This document shows positions 8,021 through 16,017 of a DNA stretch of 64,000 nt, piece by piece. The notes beneath the pieces were generated by a model that was given only the letters and a program-made list of their open reading frames with translations, had not been told where the DNA came from and did no database searches. The translations under genes were made by a program, and so were the position numbers. The stretch's first letter is position 1, and the number at the start of each line of letters is the position of its first letter. The stretch comes from Pseudonocardia sp. TRM90224 (GTDB lineage: Bacteria; Actinomycetota; Actinomycetes; Mycobacteriales; Pseudonocardiaceae), in NCBI RefSeq assembly GCF_021245725.1, contig NZ_JAJGSX010000023.1, forward strand, positions 1 through 64,000. Reading direction: 5' to 3'.

Positions 8021-8785
8021 ATGGGCACGTCAGTACTGGTCACCGGCGGCACCGGCACACTCGGGCGGCTCGTCGTTCCGGCGCTGCGGGCCTCGGGTTG
8101 CGAAGTGCGGGTCCTGAGCCGCAGCGGCGCGGCCGGCACGGTCGCAGGCGACCTGCTCACCGGCGACGGCGTCGAGCGCGCCGTGGCCGGCGCCGAGATC
8201 GTGGTGCACCTGGCCGGCGGCCCCAAGGGCGACGACGTCGCCACCCGCAACCTCGTCGTCGCCGCAGCGAAGGCGCAGGTCCAGCACCTCGTCTACATCT
8301 CGGTGATCGGCGCCGACGGGGTGCCGCTCGCCTGGCTGCGGTCCAAGCTGGCCGCCGAGCAGGCGATCGCGACCTCCGGCATTCCCTCGACGACGCTGCG
8401 CGCGGCGCAGTTCCACACCCTCGTGCACACCATGCTGGAGAAGCTCACGGCCCTGCCGGTCGTCCCGGTGCCCGGCGGGCTGCGGATGCAGCCGGTCGAC
8501 CCGGCCGACGTCGCCGCCCGCGTCGTCGAGCTCGCCCTGGGCCGGCCGACGGGACGCGTCCCCGACATCGCGGGCCCCGTCGTCCACTCCATGGACGAGC
8601 TGGTCCGCGGGTTCCTGGCGGCACGCGGGCGGCGACGGCTCCTGCTGCCGATCCGGATGCCCGGCAAGGTCGGCCGCGCCTACCGCGCGGGCGCGAACCT
8701 CACGCTCGAGGGCGCCACCCTCGGCGAGCGGACGTGGGAGAGCTTCCTCGCGCAGCGGCAGCACGAGACCGCCCAACCGGGCTGA
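8021..8785 (+). CDS. NmrA-like NAD(P)-binding SDR protein
   Basis: 254-residue atypical short-chain dehydrogenase. The N-terminal dinucleotide site is VLVTGGTGTLGRLVVPALR (residues 5-23), followed by VVHLAGG and by VYISVIGADGVPLAWLRSK in place of the classical YxxxK active site. The family includes sugar epimerase-like and redox-sensing proteins that may bind NADP without catalysis. GGAGAG stands just upstream of the ATG. The decayed TetR gene lies divergently upstream and could once have controlled it. Confidence 0.85.
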   Translation: MGTSVLVTGGTGTLGRLVVPALRASGCEVRVLSRSGAAGTVAGDLLTGDGVERAVAGAEIVVHLAGGPKGDDVATRNLVVAAAKAQVQHLVYISVIGADGVPLAWLRSKLAAEQAIATSGIPSTTLRAAQFHTLVHTMLEKLTALPVVPVPGGLRMQPVDPADVAARVVELALGRPTGRVPDIAGPVVHSMDELVRGFLAARGRRRLLLPIRMPGKVGRAYRAGANLTLEGATLGERTWESFLAQRQHETAQPG

Positions 8786-8817
8786 GCCCCTGGACGGGTC
8801 GGCAGGTTCCGCACGCA

Positions 8818-8875
8818 AGGGCAGGAAAGCCACTTTCCTGCCCTGTGAGGGCCGGAAAGTGGCTTTCCTGCCCTC
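8818..8875. repeat. Family A palindromic repeat, locus 2
   Basis: Two near-perfect palindromic units in opposite orientation, GGAAAGCCACTTTCC and GGAAAGTGGCTTTCC, each flanked by AGGGC(A/C) and CTGCCCT, are joined by TGTG. It lies between two convergent genes, just after their stops. Confidence 0.9.
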
Positions 8876-8907
8876 CTCCGGTACCCCGAAGGGTTCGGCC
8901 GGTCGCC

Positions 8908-9777
8908 CTAGCGGGCAATGCGTGTTGCGGCGGCGGACATCGCCGAACGGATCGCGGCGTCCACTGCGCCATCCATGGGGCTCGGGTCGCCCGCCGCGAT
9001 CAGCGCGACCAGCGTCCCGGCGAGGGTGTCGCCCGCCCCGGTCGTGTCGCGGGCCCGCACCTCGTCGGCCGCGACCACGACCGGCACGGCACCGGCCGGC
9101 CGGTAGTCGAGGCCACGCGCGCCGCGGGTGCGGACGAGCAGCGCGTCGGGTCGGCACAGCGACTCGTACCTGCCACCCGGCACGGAGCTGCGCAGCAGCT
9201 CCTCCTCCCCCTCGCTGAACGTGATCACCGACGACGCCGCGAGCAGCTCGCGCACGAGCTCGGGCGGCAGCGCCTCGGCGTCGTGCTTGACCGCCCAGGC
9301 CAGCCGCCCGGTCCGCGGCGCGGCGACGACCGCACGGGACACCCCCGACGGGCTCGCCGCGAGCAGCACCCAGCTCGCGTCGACGACCATGCCGAGCTGG
9401 TGCTCGTCGAGACCGTCCGCGGCGGCGTCGCCCTTCGCGTAGAGGCAGTAGGAGCGCCCGGACGGCTCGTAGAGCAGGTAGGCGTGCGGCGAGACGCTGC
9501 CACCGAGCCGCACCCCGGAAGTGTCGACGCCCTCCGCGACGAGCAGGTCGAGCCACCGCCGCCCCAGCTCGTCCGCGGCCAACCACGAGATCACACCGAC
9601 CCGCGCCGACCCGGTGGCCGCGGCGGCCCGAGCCAGGTGCGCCACCCCGCCCGGCGCCGGCCACGGCTCGCTGAGGCGCTCCCTGATGTGCGTCGTCGCC
9701 TCGGCGCCGCGGAACTCGTCGATCCGCATCGCGTGGTCGAGGCTCGCGTACCCGACGGTCACGACGCTGGGGATCAT
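8908..9777 (-). CDS. PfkB-family carbohydrate kinase
   Basis: 289-residue ribokinase-type sugar kinase. The PfkB signature 2 with the catalytic base is DTTGAGDTLAGTLVALI (about residues 240-256). The N-terminal half has the substrate-side GGVAHLARAAAATGSARVGV in place of the usual GG-N-A segment. It phosphorylates a sugar or nucleoside-like hydroxyl with ATP; the substrate is not predictable. The ATG at 9777 is 38 bases from the start of the divergent VOC gene. Confidence 0.85.
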   Translation of the reverse strand: MIPSVVTVGYASLDHAMRIDEFRGAEATTHIRERLSEPWPAPGGVAHLARAAAATGSARVGVISWLAADELGRRWLDLLVAEGVDTSGVRLGGSVSPHAYLLYEPSGRSYCLYAKGDAAADGLDEHQLGMVVDASWVLLAASPSGVSRAVVAAPRTGRLAWAVKHDAEALPPELVRELLAASSVITFSEGEEELLRSSVPGGRYESLCRPDALLVRTRGARGLDYRPAGAVPVVVAADEVRARDTTGAGDTLAGTLVALIAAGDPSPMDGAVDAAIRSAMSAAATRIAR

Positions 9778-9815
9778 GCCGCCACGGTAGGAGCTGCGGT
9801 GAGTAGGTTGGCGTG

Positions 9816-10166
9816 ATGCGCGTCACTCGCATCTCGGCCAACCTGCCCGTCGACGACATCGCGTCGGCACGCTCCTTCTACACCGACTACCTGGGCCTCG
9901 ACGTCGGCTTCGACCTCGGCTGGGTCGCGAACTTCCACCCGCCGGGCAACTCCGCCACCGCCGTCCAGCTGGTGACGGGCGACGCCTCGGCGCCCGTCGA
10001 CTCCAACATCTCCGTGGGCGTCAGCGACGTCGAGGAGGCGTACCGCCTCGCCGTCGAGCGCGGCTACGAGGTCGTCCACCCGCTGACCACGGAACCGTGG
10101 GGCCCCACCCGCTTCTTCGTCCGCGCGCCGGGCGGGGAGGTCGTCAACGTGGTGGGCCACGACTGA
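9816..10166 (+). CDS. VOC (glyoxalase/bleomycin-resistance) family protein
   Basis: 116-residue single VOC module pair. Strand one is VTRISANLPVDDIASARSFY followed by TDYLGLDVGFDLGW, and the second half ends GPTRFFVRAPGGEVVNVVGHD. Members are metal-dependent dioxygenases, isomerases or ligand-binding resistance proteins. The usual first metal His near the start is absent, so a binding role is possible. It starts at the ATG at 9816; a GTG three bases earlier is an alternative. Confidence 0.8.
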   Translation: MRVTRISANLPVDDIASARSFYTDYLGLDVGFDLGWVANFHPPGNSATAVQLVTGDASAPVDSNISVGVSDVEEAYRLAVERGYEVVHPLTTEPWGPTRFFVRAPGGEVVNVVGHD

Positions 10167-10202
10167 CCGGCGACCGGCCGGGCCGCAGGGAGCGAGGGGG
10201 TT

Positions 10203-10304
10203 GCCAGGAAAGTGGCTTTCCTGGCCTGTCGCGCCAGGAAAGTGGCTTTCCTGGCCTGTCGCGCCAGGAAAGTGGCTTTCCTGGCAACGCGTGCGGGACG
10301 CACG
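10203..10304. repeat. Family A repeat, locus 3: three tandem units
   Basis: Three copies of a GCCAGGAAAGTGGCTTTCCT-type unit follow one another with a 30-base period, joined by CTGTCGC. The hairpin GCGTGCGGGACGCACGC follows at 10289-10304. Unlike the other loci, all three units have the same orientation. It lies just beyond the gvpK stop, between convergent genes. Confidence 0.9.
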
Positions 10305-10310
10305 CATCGG

Positions 10311-10598
10311 CTAGTCCGGCGTTCCCAGCAGCTTCCCTAGCGGTCCGAGGTCGATGTCGAGGTCCTCGGGGCGCAGGCCGAAGTGCTCGCGCAGCTCGGC
10401 CATCGCCTCCTCCAGCCGCATGAGGCCCAGCCCCAGCCGTTCCACGGTCTCGTCGTCGAGCGTGCCTGCGTCGACGCGGCGCAGCGCCTGCCGTTCCATC
10501 AGCTGCCGGATCAGCTCGACGATCGTGAGGACGAGCCGGCCGAGGTCGCGCGCCACCGAGTCGGGGTCGGCGTCGATCCGCTCAGGAAGGGTCGGCAT
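10311..10598 (-). CDS. gvpK: Gas vesicle protein GvpK
   Basis: 95-residue GvpK-family protein, with the characteristic RDLGRLVLTIVELIRQLMER (residues about 18-37), QALRRVDAGTLDDETVERLG, and the end MAELREHFGLRPEDLDIDLG. GvpK is needed for gas-vesicle assembly, probably in early shell formation. It is the last gene of the gvp operon. Its ATG lies inside the end of the preceding small structural gene (17-base overlap), so the two are likely translationally coupled. Confidence 0.92.
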   Translation of the reverse strand: MPTLPERIDADPDSVARDLGRLVLTIVELIRQLMERQALRRVDAGTLDDETVERLGLGLMRLEEAMAELREHFGLRPEDLDIDLGPLGKLLGTPD

Positions 10599-10770
10599 GC
10601 GGCTCCTCCAGCGTCGCGACGGCGCTGATCAGCGCGCGCAGCGAGACGGTCACCAGTTCGACGTCGGCCAGCGAGATCGTGATGTCGCCGGTGATGACGA
10701 CGCCGCCCGCGAGCAGCCGGTCGAGCAGGTCGACGAGCGCGATGTCGTCCTGCCGTGCCGGGGCGTTCAC
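10582..10770 (-). CDS. gvpS: Short GvpA/J-family gas vesicle protein (GvpS-like)
   Basis: 62 residues. The whole protein is the conserved GvpA fold (helix-strand-strand-helix): LVDLLDRLLAGGVVITGDIT, then ISLADVELVTVSLRALISAV. Its position just before gvpK corresponds to gvpS in Streptomyces coelicolor as I recall that cluster. It is probably a minor shell or assembly-nucleation protein. The GTG at 10770 has GGAGG just upstream and overlaps the TGA of gvpL (GTGA). Confidence 0.85.
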   Translation of the reverse strand: MNAPARQDDIALVDLLDRLLAGGVVITGDITISLADVELVTVSLRALISAVATLEEPHADPS

Positions 10771-11519
10771 GCGTCCCCCTCCAGCGTCGCGAACGAGTAG
10801 GCGGCCCACGGACCGGTCAGTTCGAACCGCACGAGGTCCTGTGCAGCTTCAGCGACGGTTCGGCGGACCGCGTCGTCACCCGCCTCCACCAGGTAGGCGG
10901 CGTTGAGCACCATCTCCTCACGCCGCCCGCTGAGCCGCGGGTCCTGCGGCGGGTACACCCGGCTCGCCACAGCGAGCCCGGCCAGCCGCTCGTGCATCCG
11001 CTGGGCAGCCGCCACCGCGTCGGCCCGCCCGTTCTCGGCGTGCACCCGTTGCGCCCGGCGGCGCAGCAGGTAGGACGTGCCGGGGCGGGCGGCGTCGGGC
11101 GCCGGCTCGGCCACGGGTGCGGGCGACGCCACCGCGTAGGCCTTCACACCCCATTCGACCTTGCCGCGGATCCGGTCCAGCGCTGCCTCGAAGGCCGCCG
11201 CCCGCTCGCGCAGGAGCGCACGCACGCCGTCCTCGTCGCGGTAGATCGTGGCCATCCGCAGCGGCGCCACGGGGTTCTCCGCCGCGAGCGCGGCGACGAC
11301 GGAGTCGTGCGCGCGGGCCGTCCCTTCCAGCCAGCGCAGGTCCTCCACGCTCTGCTGGAGCGCGTCCTCGCCGAAGCGGTCGGCGTCGACGGCCCCGACG
11401 GCCGCGGCGAGCGGGCCTTCCACCACGATCCGGACCGCGGCACCGTCCACCCCGGTCAGCTCGGGAACCATGAGCGCGGCGTCGCCGACCGCGTAGACGT
11501 ACACGAGCGGCTCACCCAT
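10767..11519 (-). CDS. gvpL: Gas vesicle protein GvpL (GvpL/GvpF family)
   Basis: 250 residues. The GvpL/F pattern is clear: the start LVYVYAVGDAAL, central NPVAPLRMATIYRDEDGVRA, KVEWGVKAYA, then LNAAYLVEAGDDAVRRTV and the closing FELTGPWAAYSF. These proteins bind GvpA-type subunits and are assembly factors or minor shell components. The ATG at 11519 overlaps the end of gvpJ by 8 bases, and the stop overlaps the next start. A sister gene of the same family (gvpF) lies upstream in the operon. Confidence 0.92.
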   Translation of the reverse strand: MGEPLVYVYAVGDAALMVPELTGVDGAAVRIVVEGPLAAAVGAVDADRFGEDALQQSVEDLRWLEGTARAHDSVVAALAAENPVAPLRMATIYRDEDGVRALLRERAAAFEAALDRIRGKVEWGVKAYAVASPAPVAEPAPDAARPGTSYLLRRRAQRVHAENGRADAVAAAQRMHERLAGLAVASRVYPPQDPRLSGRREEMVLNAAYLVEAGDDAVRRTVAEAAQDLVRFELTGPWAAYSFATLEGDA

Positions 11520-11838
11520 CCTTCGCCGCTCCCGCTTCCAGCTCGCCGATGCGGGCGCGCAGCCGCCGGTTCTCCTCGGTGACGTCACGCTGGCCGGAGC
11601 TGAGCGTCGGGTCGTGCTCCCACCAGTCGATGCCCATCTCCCGCGCCTTGTCGACGGACGCGACGAGCAGCCTGATCTTGATCGTCAGCAGTTCGATGTC
11701 GAGCAGGTTGACCCGGATGTCGCCGGCGATCACGATCCCCTTGTCGAGCACCCGTTCCAGGATGTCGGCCAGGTTCGTCGACTCCTGGCGGTGCCCGGGC
11801 GGCTGCGGTCGTCCCGGCACGGGCAGGCCCGCGGTCAT
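11512..11838 (-). CDS. gvpJ: Gas vesicle protein GvpJ (GvpA/J family)
   Basis: 108 residues. After a proline-rich leader comes the GvpA-type core LADILERVLDKGIVIAGDIR, then VNLLDIELLTIKIRLLVASV. A charged, coiled-coil-like tail follows (DVTEENRRLRARIGELEAGA). The tail resembles that of GvpJ-type minor structural proteins, which shape the conical tips. Its start overlaps the gvpO stop as ATGA, showing tight translational coupling. Confidence 0.88.
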   Translation of the reverse strand: MTAGLPVPGRPQPPGHRQESTNLADILERVLDKGIVIAGDIRVNLLDIELLTIKIRLLVASVDKAREMGIDWWEHDPTLSSGQRDVTEENRRLRARIGELEAGAAKDG

Positions 11839-12164
11839 CGGCGGTCCCCCGATCCGTTCGGTCCGGACATCCGGCCGCGCGGGTAGCGCGCGTTGCGGCG
11901 GTAGGACATCAGCTCTCCGTCGGGTTCGAGGCGCACCTCGTAGGTTGCGAGGATGTCGGCGGAGTCGGGGATCCGGTGGGTCTCGACGACCTCGACGCCC
12001 ACCAGCCAGCCCTCGTCGCACGGCTCGACCGAGATCACGCTCTCCGGGTCGCGCCCGGTGAGCGCCGCGACCTCAGCCGCCGCTGTGCGTGCCGCCTCGG
12101 CCGCCGACCTCATGCGGCGACGCCGGGGGCGACGGGCAGGCGCCCGCTGCTGTTCATCGGGCAC
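11835..12164 (-). CDS. gvpO: Gas vesicle protein GvpO
   Basis: 109 residues. The GvpO family pattern is present: AAAEVAALTGRDPESVISVE, GWLVGVEVVETHRIPDSADI and LATYEVRLEPDGELMSYRRN, ending in an arginine-rich tail. GvpO is required for vesicle formation in actinomycetes and haloarchaea, but its biochemical role is unsettled. The GTG start at 12164 overlaps gvpG by 11 bases. An internal ATG 17 codons in is a possible alternative and would remove the very basic leader. Confidence 0.85.
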   Translation of the reverse strand: MPDEQQRAPARRPRRRRMRSAAEAARTAAAEVAALTGRDPESVISVEPCDEGWLVGVEVVETHRIPDSADILATYEVRLEPDGELMSYRRNARYPRGRMSGPNGSGDRR

Positions 12165-12384
12165 GGCGGGTCCGGCCGTCCATCAGCCGTTGCAGCAGCT
12201 CGTTCTCCATGGTGGTGGCCTCCTCCTCGGAGAGCTCCCCCGCGCGGCGTGCCGCGTCGACCCGCTCCAGCTGGTCGCGGATCCGGGCGGGGTCGTAGAA
12301 CTGCTCCTCCGCCTGGTCGCGGATCTGCTCCGCGAGCCAGACGACCCCGCGCACCGGCGCGAGCAGGCCCGACAGGAGCCCCAT
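12154..12384 (-). CDS. gvpG: Gas vesicle protein GvpG
   Basis: 76 residues. GvpG hallmarks are the hydrophobic start MGLLSGLLAPVRGVVWLAEQ, IRDQAEEQFYDPARIRDQLE, and the charged helical end SEEEATTMENELLQRLM. GvpG interacts with GvpF/L proteins during assembly. It lies six bases after the gvpF stop. Confidence 0.92.
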   Translation of the reverse strand: MGLLSGLLAPVRGVVWLAEQIRDQAEEQFYDPARIRDQLERVDAARRAGELSEEEATTMENELLQRLMDGRTRRAR

Positions 12385-12390
12385 CGCCGA

Positions 12391-13122
12391 TCACTCCGCC
12401 GGTGCGAAGTCGTAGGGCGCGAGCGGGCCGAGCAGGCGCAACCGCAGCCGTCCGGCGTGCTCGCGGCCGACGTCCTCGGTCGCGGCGTCGAACGCCGCCA
12501 TCCGGTCGCGCTCGACGAGGAACGCCGCGTTCACCACCTCGTCGGGGCTCGTCGGCTGGTGCGCCGCCACCCGCACGGCAAGCGGCTCGAGCTTCGCGAA
12601 CACCTGCGCGGCTTCGCCCTCGCGGCGCCGCTCCATCGCCGCGACGATGAGCTCGCCGAGCCGGACGCGGTCGTAGTAGGAGGCGTCCTCCGGCATCTCG
12701 CGCACGCGTTCCTGCAGGTCGCGGATCTCCGAGTCGTTCTCGACGATCTCGCGGAGCACGACGTCCTGCTCGTAGCGGGCCCGCAGCGTGAACTGCACCC
12801 GGCCTTCCAGGTCGGCGAGCGCCGATGCGAAGAACTCCTCGTTCGGGCCGAGCAGCTCGTCCACGACGCCTTGCTCCTCGACGACTGCGGGGAACCGCAT
12901 GGGCAGCACCGCCGTCTTCGCCGCGAGCGTGTCGAGCACGGTCTCGTGCGCGATCAGGTCGTCGCGGGTGCCCAGCGGCCGGTCGGCGGGGACGTCGCCG
13001 ACCACCGCGGCGACCCGGCCGTGCTCGATCGTCGTGACCTGCCCCGACGGGCCGAGACCTGCCAGCCCTTCCGGGATCGCGGCGCCGGCGGCGACAAGAC
13101 CGTAGACGTACCTCGGGCTCAT
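12391..13122 (-). CDS. gvpF: Gas vesicle protein GvpF (GvpL/GvpF family)
   Basis: 243 residues. It opens with [20 protein letters not shown]. The central [20 protein letters not shown] and [19 protein letters not shown] are typical of GvpF, and the end [18 protein letters not shown] closes the C-terminal domain. GvpF is thought to hold or deliver GvpA at the growing rim. The start overlaps the gvpA stop as ATGA. Confidence 0.92.
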   Translation of the reverse strand: MSPRYVYGLVAAGAAIPEGLAGLGPSGQVTTIEHGRVAAVVGDVPADRPLGTRDDLIAHETVLDTLAAKTAVLPMRFPAVVEEQGVVDELLGPNEEFFASALADLEGRVQFTLRARYEQDVVLREIVENDSEIRDLQERVREMPEDASYYDRVRLGELIVAAMERRREGEAAQVFAKLEPLAVRVAAHQPTSPDEVVNAAFLVERDRMAAFDAATEDVGREHAGRLRLRLLGPLAPYDFAPAE

Positions 13123-13577
13123 TCGTCACTCTCCGAACGCTCCGCGCGGGCGCGCTGCCGCGGGCGCCTGCGCGGCGCCTCCTCACCGTCGTCCCGCGAG
13201 CTGCGGGAACTGCGGCGCGAGGTGAGCACGTCCTCGACCTTGTCCACCGCGGCGTCGAGAACGCCCGCGGACTTGCCTTTCGCCCCGCCCTCGGTGACGC
13301 CTTCGACCAGCTCGGGCAGGTCCTTGCCGCCCTTGCCCTTGCCGTAGAGGTCGAGCCGGTTGGTCGCTTCCGCGAAGCGGAGGAACGTGTCGACGCTCGC
13401 CACGACGATCCGCGCGTCGATGGTCAGGATCTCGATCCCGACCAGCGACACCCGCACGAACACGTCGATGACGAGGCCCTTGTCCAGGATCAGCTCGACG
13501 ACGTCGGCGAGGCTGCCCGAGCCACCGCCGCGTTCCACGTACCCGCCGCCGCCTTGACGTTGAGTTGCCACGGTCAT
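13119..13577 (-). CDS. gvpA: Gas vesicle structural protein GvpA
   Basis: 152 residues. The GvpA core lies at about residues 22-75 ([50 protein letters not shown]). The rest is a long glycine-, lysine-, then arginine- and serine-rich extension, giving about twice the usual GvpA length of roughly 70 residues. Extended GvpA proteins are common in actinomycete clusters. It should be the main shell protein here, since it is the first GvpA-type gene and the other two (gvpJ, gvpS) resemble minor forms. It lies three bases from the gvpZ-like stop. Confidence 0.88.
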   Translation of the reverse strand: MTVATQRQGGGGYVERGGGSGSLADVVELILDKGLVIDVFVRVSLVGIEILTIDARIVVASVDTFLRFAEATNRLDLYGKGKGGKDLPELVEGVTEGGAKGKSAGVLDAAVDKVEDVLTSRRSSRSSRDDGEEAPRRRPRQRARAERSESDE

Positions 13578-13580
13578 CGG

Positions 13581-14702
13581 TCAGCGCCTCCCGTCCGAGT
13601 CGGCTGCGACCAGGTCGTCCTCGTCGTCGTACTCGTCCTGCTCGTCGGGCTCGTCCGCATACTCCTCATCGGCCTCGTCATCGATCTCGTCGTCGGCTGC
13701 GTCATCGGCTGCGTACTCGTCGTCGTCGACGTTCTCGTCGTCCACGTTCTCGTCGTCCACGTTTTCGTCGTCTGCGTACTCGTCGTCTGCGTACTCGTCG
13801 GCCTCGTCGGCAGCCGTGTCGTCGCCGTCCTCGGCTCCGGCACGTTCTTCCTCGTCGAGGGCTTCCTCGTGCGTCACGACGACCTCGCCGTCGCGGATCT
13901 CACCGCGCCAGCCCTCGATCTCGTCCTGCTGCAGGATCGCGCTGGTCATCGCGTGCCGGCGGAAGTGCTGGAACTCCAGCCGGGCCCGCCTGCCCTGCGC
14001 GCGCCAGAGGTTGCCGGTGCGCTCGAACAGGCCCTTCGGCCAGTACTCGAGCACGAGGATCACCCTGGTCAGGTTCGTGCCGAGCTCGGTGAAGCTGACA
14101 ACGCCGTCGACGTGGCCCTTCGCACCCTTCGACTTCCACACGATGTGCGAATCGGGCACCTGCTCGACGATGGTCGCCTCCCACGTGCGGTGCGACCAGA
14201 GCACCTGCGCCTTCCAGTTCGTCTTCTCGTCCGACTCCTGGTCGACGGTCTCGACCTTCTTCATGAACGACGGGAAGTCGCCGAACTGGGTCCACAGGTC
14301 GTACGTGGTGCGCAGGGGGAGCCCGATGTCGAGGTCCTCCGAGATCACCGTGACCTTCAGCTTCTTGCCCGAACCTCCGCTGCCGCCGAGCGCACCCTTG
14401 ACGGTCTCGGCGAGCCCGCCGACAGCCGACCCGATCGCCGAGCCGATCCCGCCGCCCCCGACGCCGTTGTTCGAGTCGCCGTTCTTCGAGTCGCCGTTCT
14501 TGGAGCTGATGCCGAGTGCGTCGCCGAGGCCGCTGCCTCCGTTGTCGGCGACGTCGGTGAGCCGATCGGCGAGATCGGCCACCTTGTCCGTCGCGACCTG
14601 CGCCGCGTGCTTCGCCAGCAGGCCCACGAGCCGCGTCCCGGCGTCCTTGAACGCCTCGCTGGGGCTGCCCACCTTCTCCACGACCTCCTTCGCGTCAGCC
14701 AT
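13581..14702 (-). CDS. GvpZ-like SRPBCC-domain protein with acidic repeat tail
   Basis: 373 residues in three parts. Residues 1-110 are a helical region ending in a glycine-rich linker (GGGGIGSAIGSAVGGLAE) with a KNGDSKNGDSNNG repeat. Residues about 113-255 form an SRPBCC/Bet v1-like domain of the polyketide cyclase/coenzyme Q-binding type (GLPLRTTYDLWTQFGDFPSF, later GVVSFTELGTNLTRVILVLE). From about 290 the tail is extremely acidic, with ADDEN and VDDEN repeats. It corresponds by position and type to the actinomycete-specific gvpZ; that symbol is from memory. Its partner upstream overlaps by 8 bases. Confidence 0.8.
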   Translation of the reverse strand: MADAKEVVEKVGSPSEAFKDAGTRLVGLLAKHAAQVATDKVADLADRLTDVADNGGSGLGDALGISSKNGDSKNGDSNNGVGGGGIGSAIGSAVGGLAETVKGALGGSGGSGKKLKVTVISEDLDIGLPLRTTYDLWTQFGDFPSFMKKVETVDQESDEKTNWKAQVLWSHRTWEATIVEQVPDSHIVWKSKGAKGHVDGVVSFTELGTNLTRVILVLEYWPKGLFERTGNLWRAQGRRARLEFQHFRRHAMTSAILQQDEIEGWRGEIRDGEVVVTHEEALDEEERAGAEDGDDTAADEADEYADDEYADDENVDDENVDDENVDDDEYAADDAADDEIDDEADEEYADEPDEQDEYDDEDDLVAADSDGRR

Positions 14703-15357
14703 CGCTCGTGCTCCGTCGCGTCCGGGTGCGGCGGCCGTTGGTGGCGGCCGACTTCGTCGCGCCGGCCGTCTTCGAGGCCGTCTTGGATGCCGCCTTCTGG
14801 GCCGTCTTCGGGGCCGCGCTGCGCGTCCGGCTGGCAGGTGTGCTCCGCTTGGTGGCCGTCGAGCCGCTGGTCTTGCGCTGGCTGGTGCCGCGGGTCGAGG
14901 TGCGGGACCGGGGTGCGTCCCCGTCGTCGCCGCTGTCGTCGGCAGCGTCGTCGGCAGCGTCGTCCTCCTCCGCCGGTTCGTCACCGCGCTCGTCGGTCTC
15001 GTCCTCCGGCGGCGCCTCGTCGTCCGACGTCTTCGTGTCCTTCTGGCGGCCGAGGTCACCGATCGACTCGACGCGCTTGCTCACGCGGTCGGTCAGCGAC
15101 TCCACCTGGCGCGCGGCCACGGCCAGCGCCGCCGCCTTGCCGGCCTCGACCAACCTGCCGCGGACCTCGCCGGTGAGCTTGCTCAGCTCGGGCGACGAGC
15201 TCAGCAGCGAGGTTCCTTTCGCGATCAGCTCACCGGGCCCGCCGGCCCGTCGCCCGGCGACCATTCCGCCGAGCATCAGGGCGAGCTTCATCTTCTTCGT
15301 CCGCCCGAGGAAATAGCCGCCGGCAACGCCGAGGGCCACCCTGGCTCCACATTTCAC
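14695..15357 (-). CDS. GvpY-like protein with histone-like tail, first gene of the gvp operon
   Basis: 220 residues. The N-terminus has a short glycine-rich hydrophobic segment (VALGVAGGYFLGRTKKMKLA, then LMLGGMVAGRR). A helical domain follows (about 45-100), then an acidic stretch (AEEDDAADDAADDSGDDGD). The C-terminal 65 residues are rich in Lys, Ala, Ser and Thr (KTAQKAASKTASKTAGATKS), like histone H1 or Ku/HupB tails. It occupies the place of the actinomycete-specific gvpY. The GTG at 15357 has GAGGAG six bases upstream. Function is unknown; membrane or surface binding plus charge-based contact with the acidic tail of the next protein is my inference. Confidence 0.75.
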   Translation of the reverse strand: MKCGARVALGVAGGYFLGRTKKMKLALMLGGMVAGRRAGGPGELIAKGTSLLSSSPELSKLTGEVRGRLVEAGKAAALAVAARQVESLTDRVSKRVESIGDLGRQKDTKTSDDEAPPEDETDERGDEPAEEDDAADDAADDSGDDGDAPRSRTSTRGTSQRKTSGSTATKRSTPASRTRSAAPKTAQKAASKTASKTAGATKSAATNGRRTRTRRSTSDG

Positions 15358-15487
15358 TGAAACTCCTCACATCGGGGATCCGTTGGGCTACCCGGTGCGG
15401 TAGATCAGCATCGCCCGGAAGGCGTATTTACGTCATTCATCGCAACGCGGGCCGGCGGATGCAGAGCAGATGGGGTCGAATGGAGTA
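15358..15487 (-). promoter_or_regulatory. Upstream region of the gas-vesicle operon
   Basis: 130 bases between the gvpY-like GTG and the stop of the next gene upstream on the same strand. It must hold the operon promoter unless transcription reads through. Apart from the GAGGAG ribosome site, I see no palindrome, and no convincing -35/-10 pair can be read by eye. Confidence 0.35.
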
Positions 15488-15883
15488 TCAGCTCCGTGCC
15501 ACGGCAACAACGGCGAGCACGATCAGCGCAAGCAGCACGAGCACGACGGTCACCGGCAGCAGCAACAGGGCCAGTACCAGCACGGCGATCAACGCGACGC
15601 GGCCGGCCGGGCTCAACGCCGAGACGGCGCCGCGCACCGCACCCCAGACCGTGCTGTGCCCGCCGATCGCGGCCCGCACACCGCCCAGAACGGCATTCAC
15701 CGATATCCCGCCTCGCGCCGAGACGCCGTCCAGGAATCGGGCGAAACGCTCGATCCCGTCGAGCGCGAGCCCGAAAGCTTTGTCCAGCAGGGCGGCGAGC
15801 AGATCGCGAAGATCGGCGACCAACCGGTCCTGCGCGGTTACTGCCCCTGATTCCCGGGCGGCGGTTTCACTGGCTGCAGGCAT
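15488..15883 (-). CDS. Small membrane-tail protein upstream of the gvp operon
   Basis: 131 residues. The first 90 are helical with a Gly-rich centre (DGVSARGGISVNAVLGGVRA). The last 40 form one or two transmembrane helices (VALIAVLVLALLLLPVTVVL, then VLLALIVLAVVAVARS). I do not recognise a named family. It is codirectional with the gvp operon and 130 bases upstream, so it may be linked to it. The helix-plus-hydrophobic-end architecture could anchor something to the membrane. The ATG at 15883 has GGA eight bases upstream. Confidence 0.6.
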   Translation of the reverse strand: MPAASETAARESGAVTAQDRLVADLRDLLAALLDKAFGLALDGIERFARFLDGVSARGGISVNAVLGGVRAAIGGHSTVWGAVRGAVSALSPAGRVALIAVLVLALLLLPVTVVLVLLALIVLAVVAVARS

Positions 15884-16017
15884 CGCATTCCGTCCTTCGT
15901 CGACTTCTCGGCCTGCACAGCGTTCCCGCTCCGGGCCCGGCCAACCCGTCGCCGCGGAGTTCCGGTGGTCGCACCCCGGCTGGCCTGCGACGACACCCAT
16001 CCCACATACTCGAACGC

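Noticed and set aside
10203-10304. Three tandem 30-base repeats that might be a CRISPR array
   Set aside because: The copies are contiguous, with a 7-base linker and no variable spacers, the unit is a known family A palindrome, and no cas gene is present.
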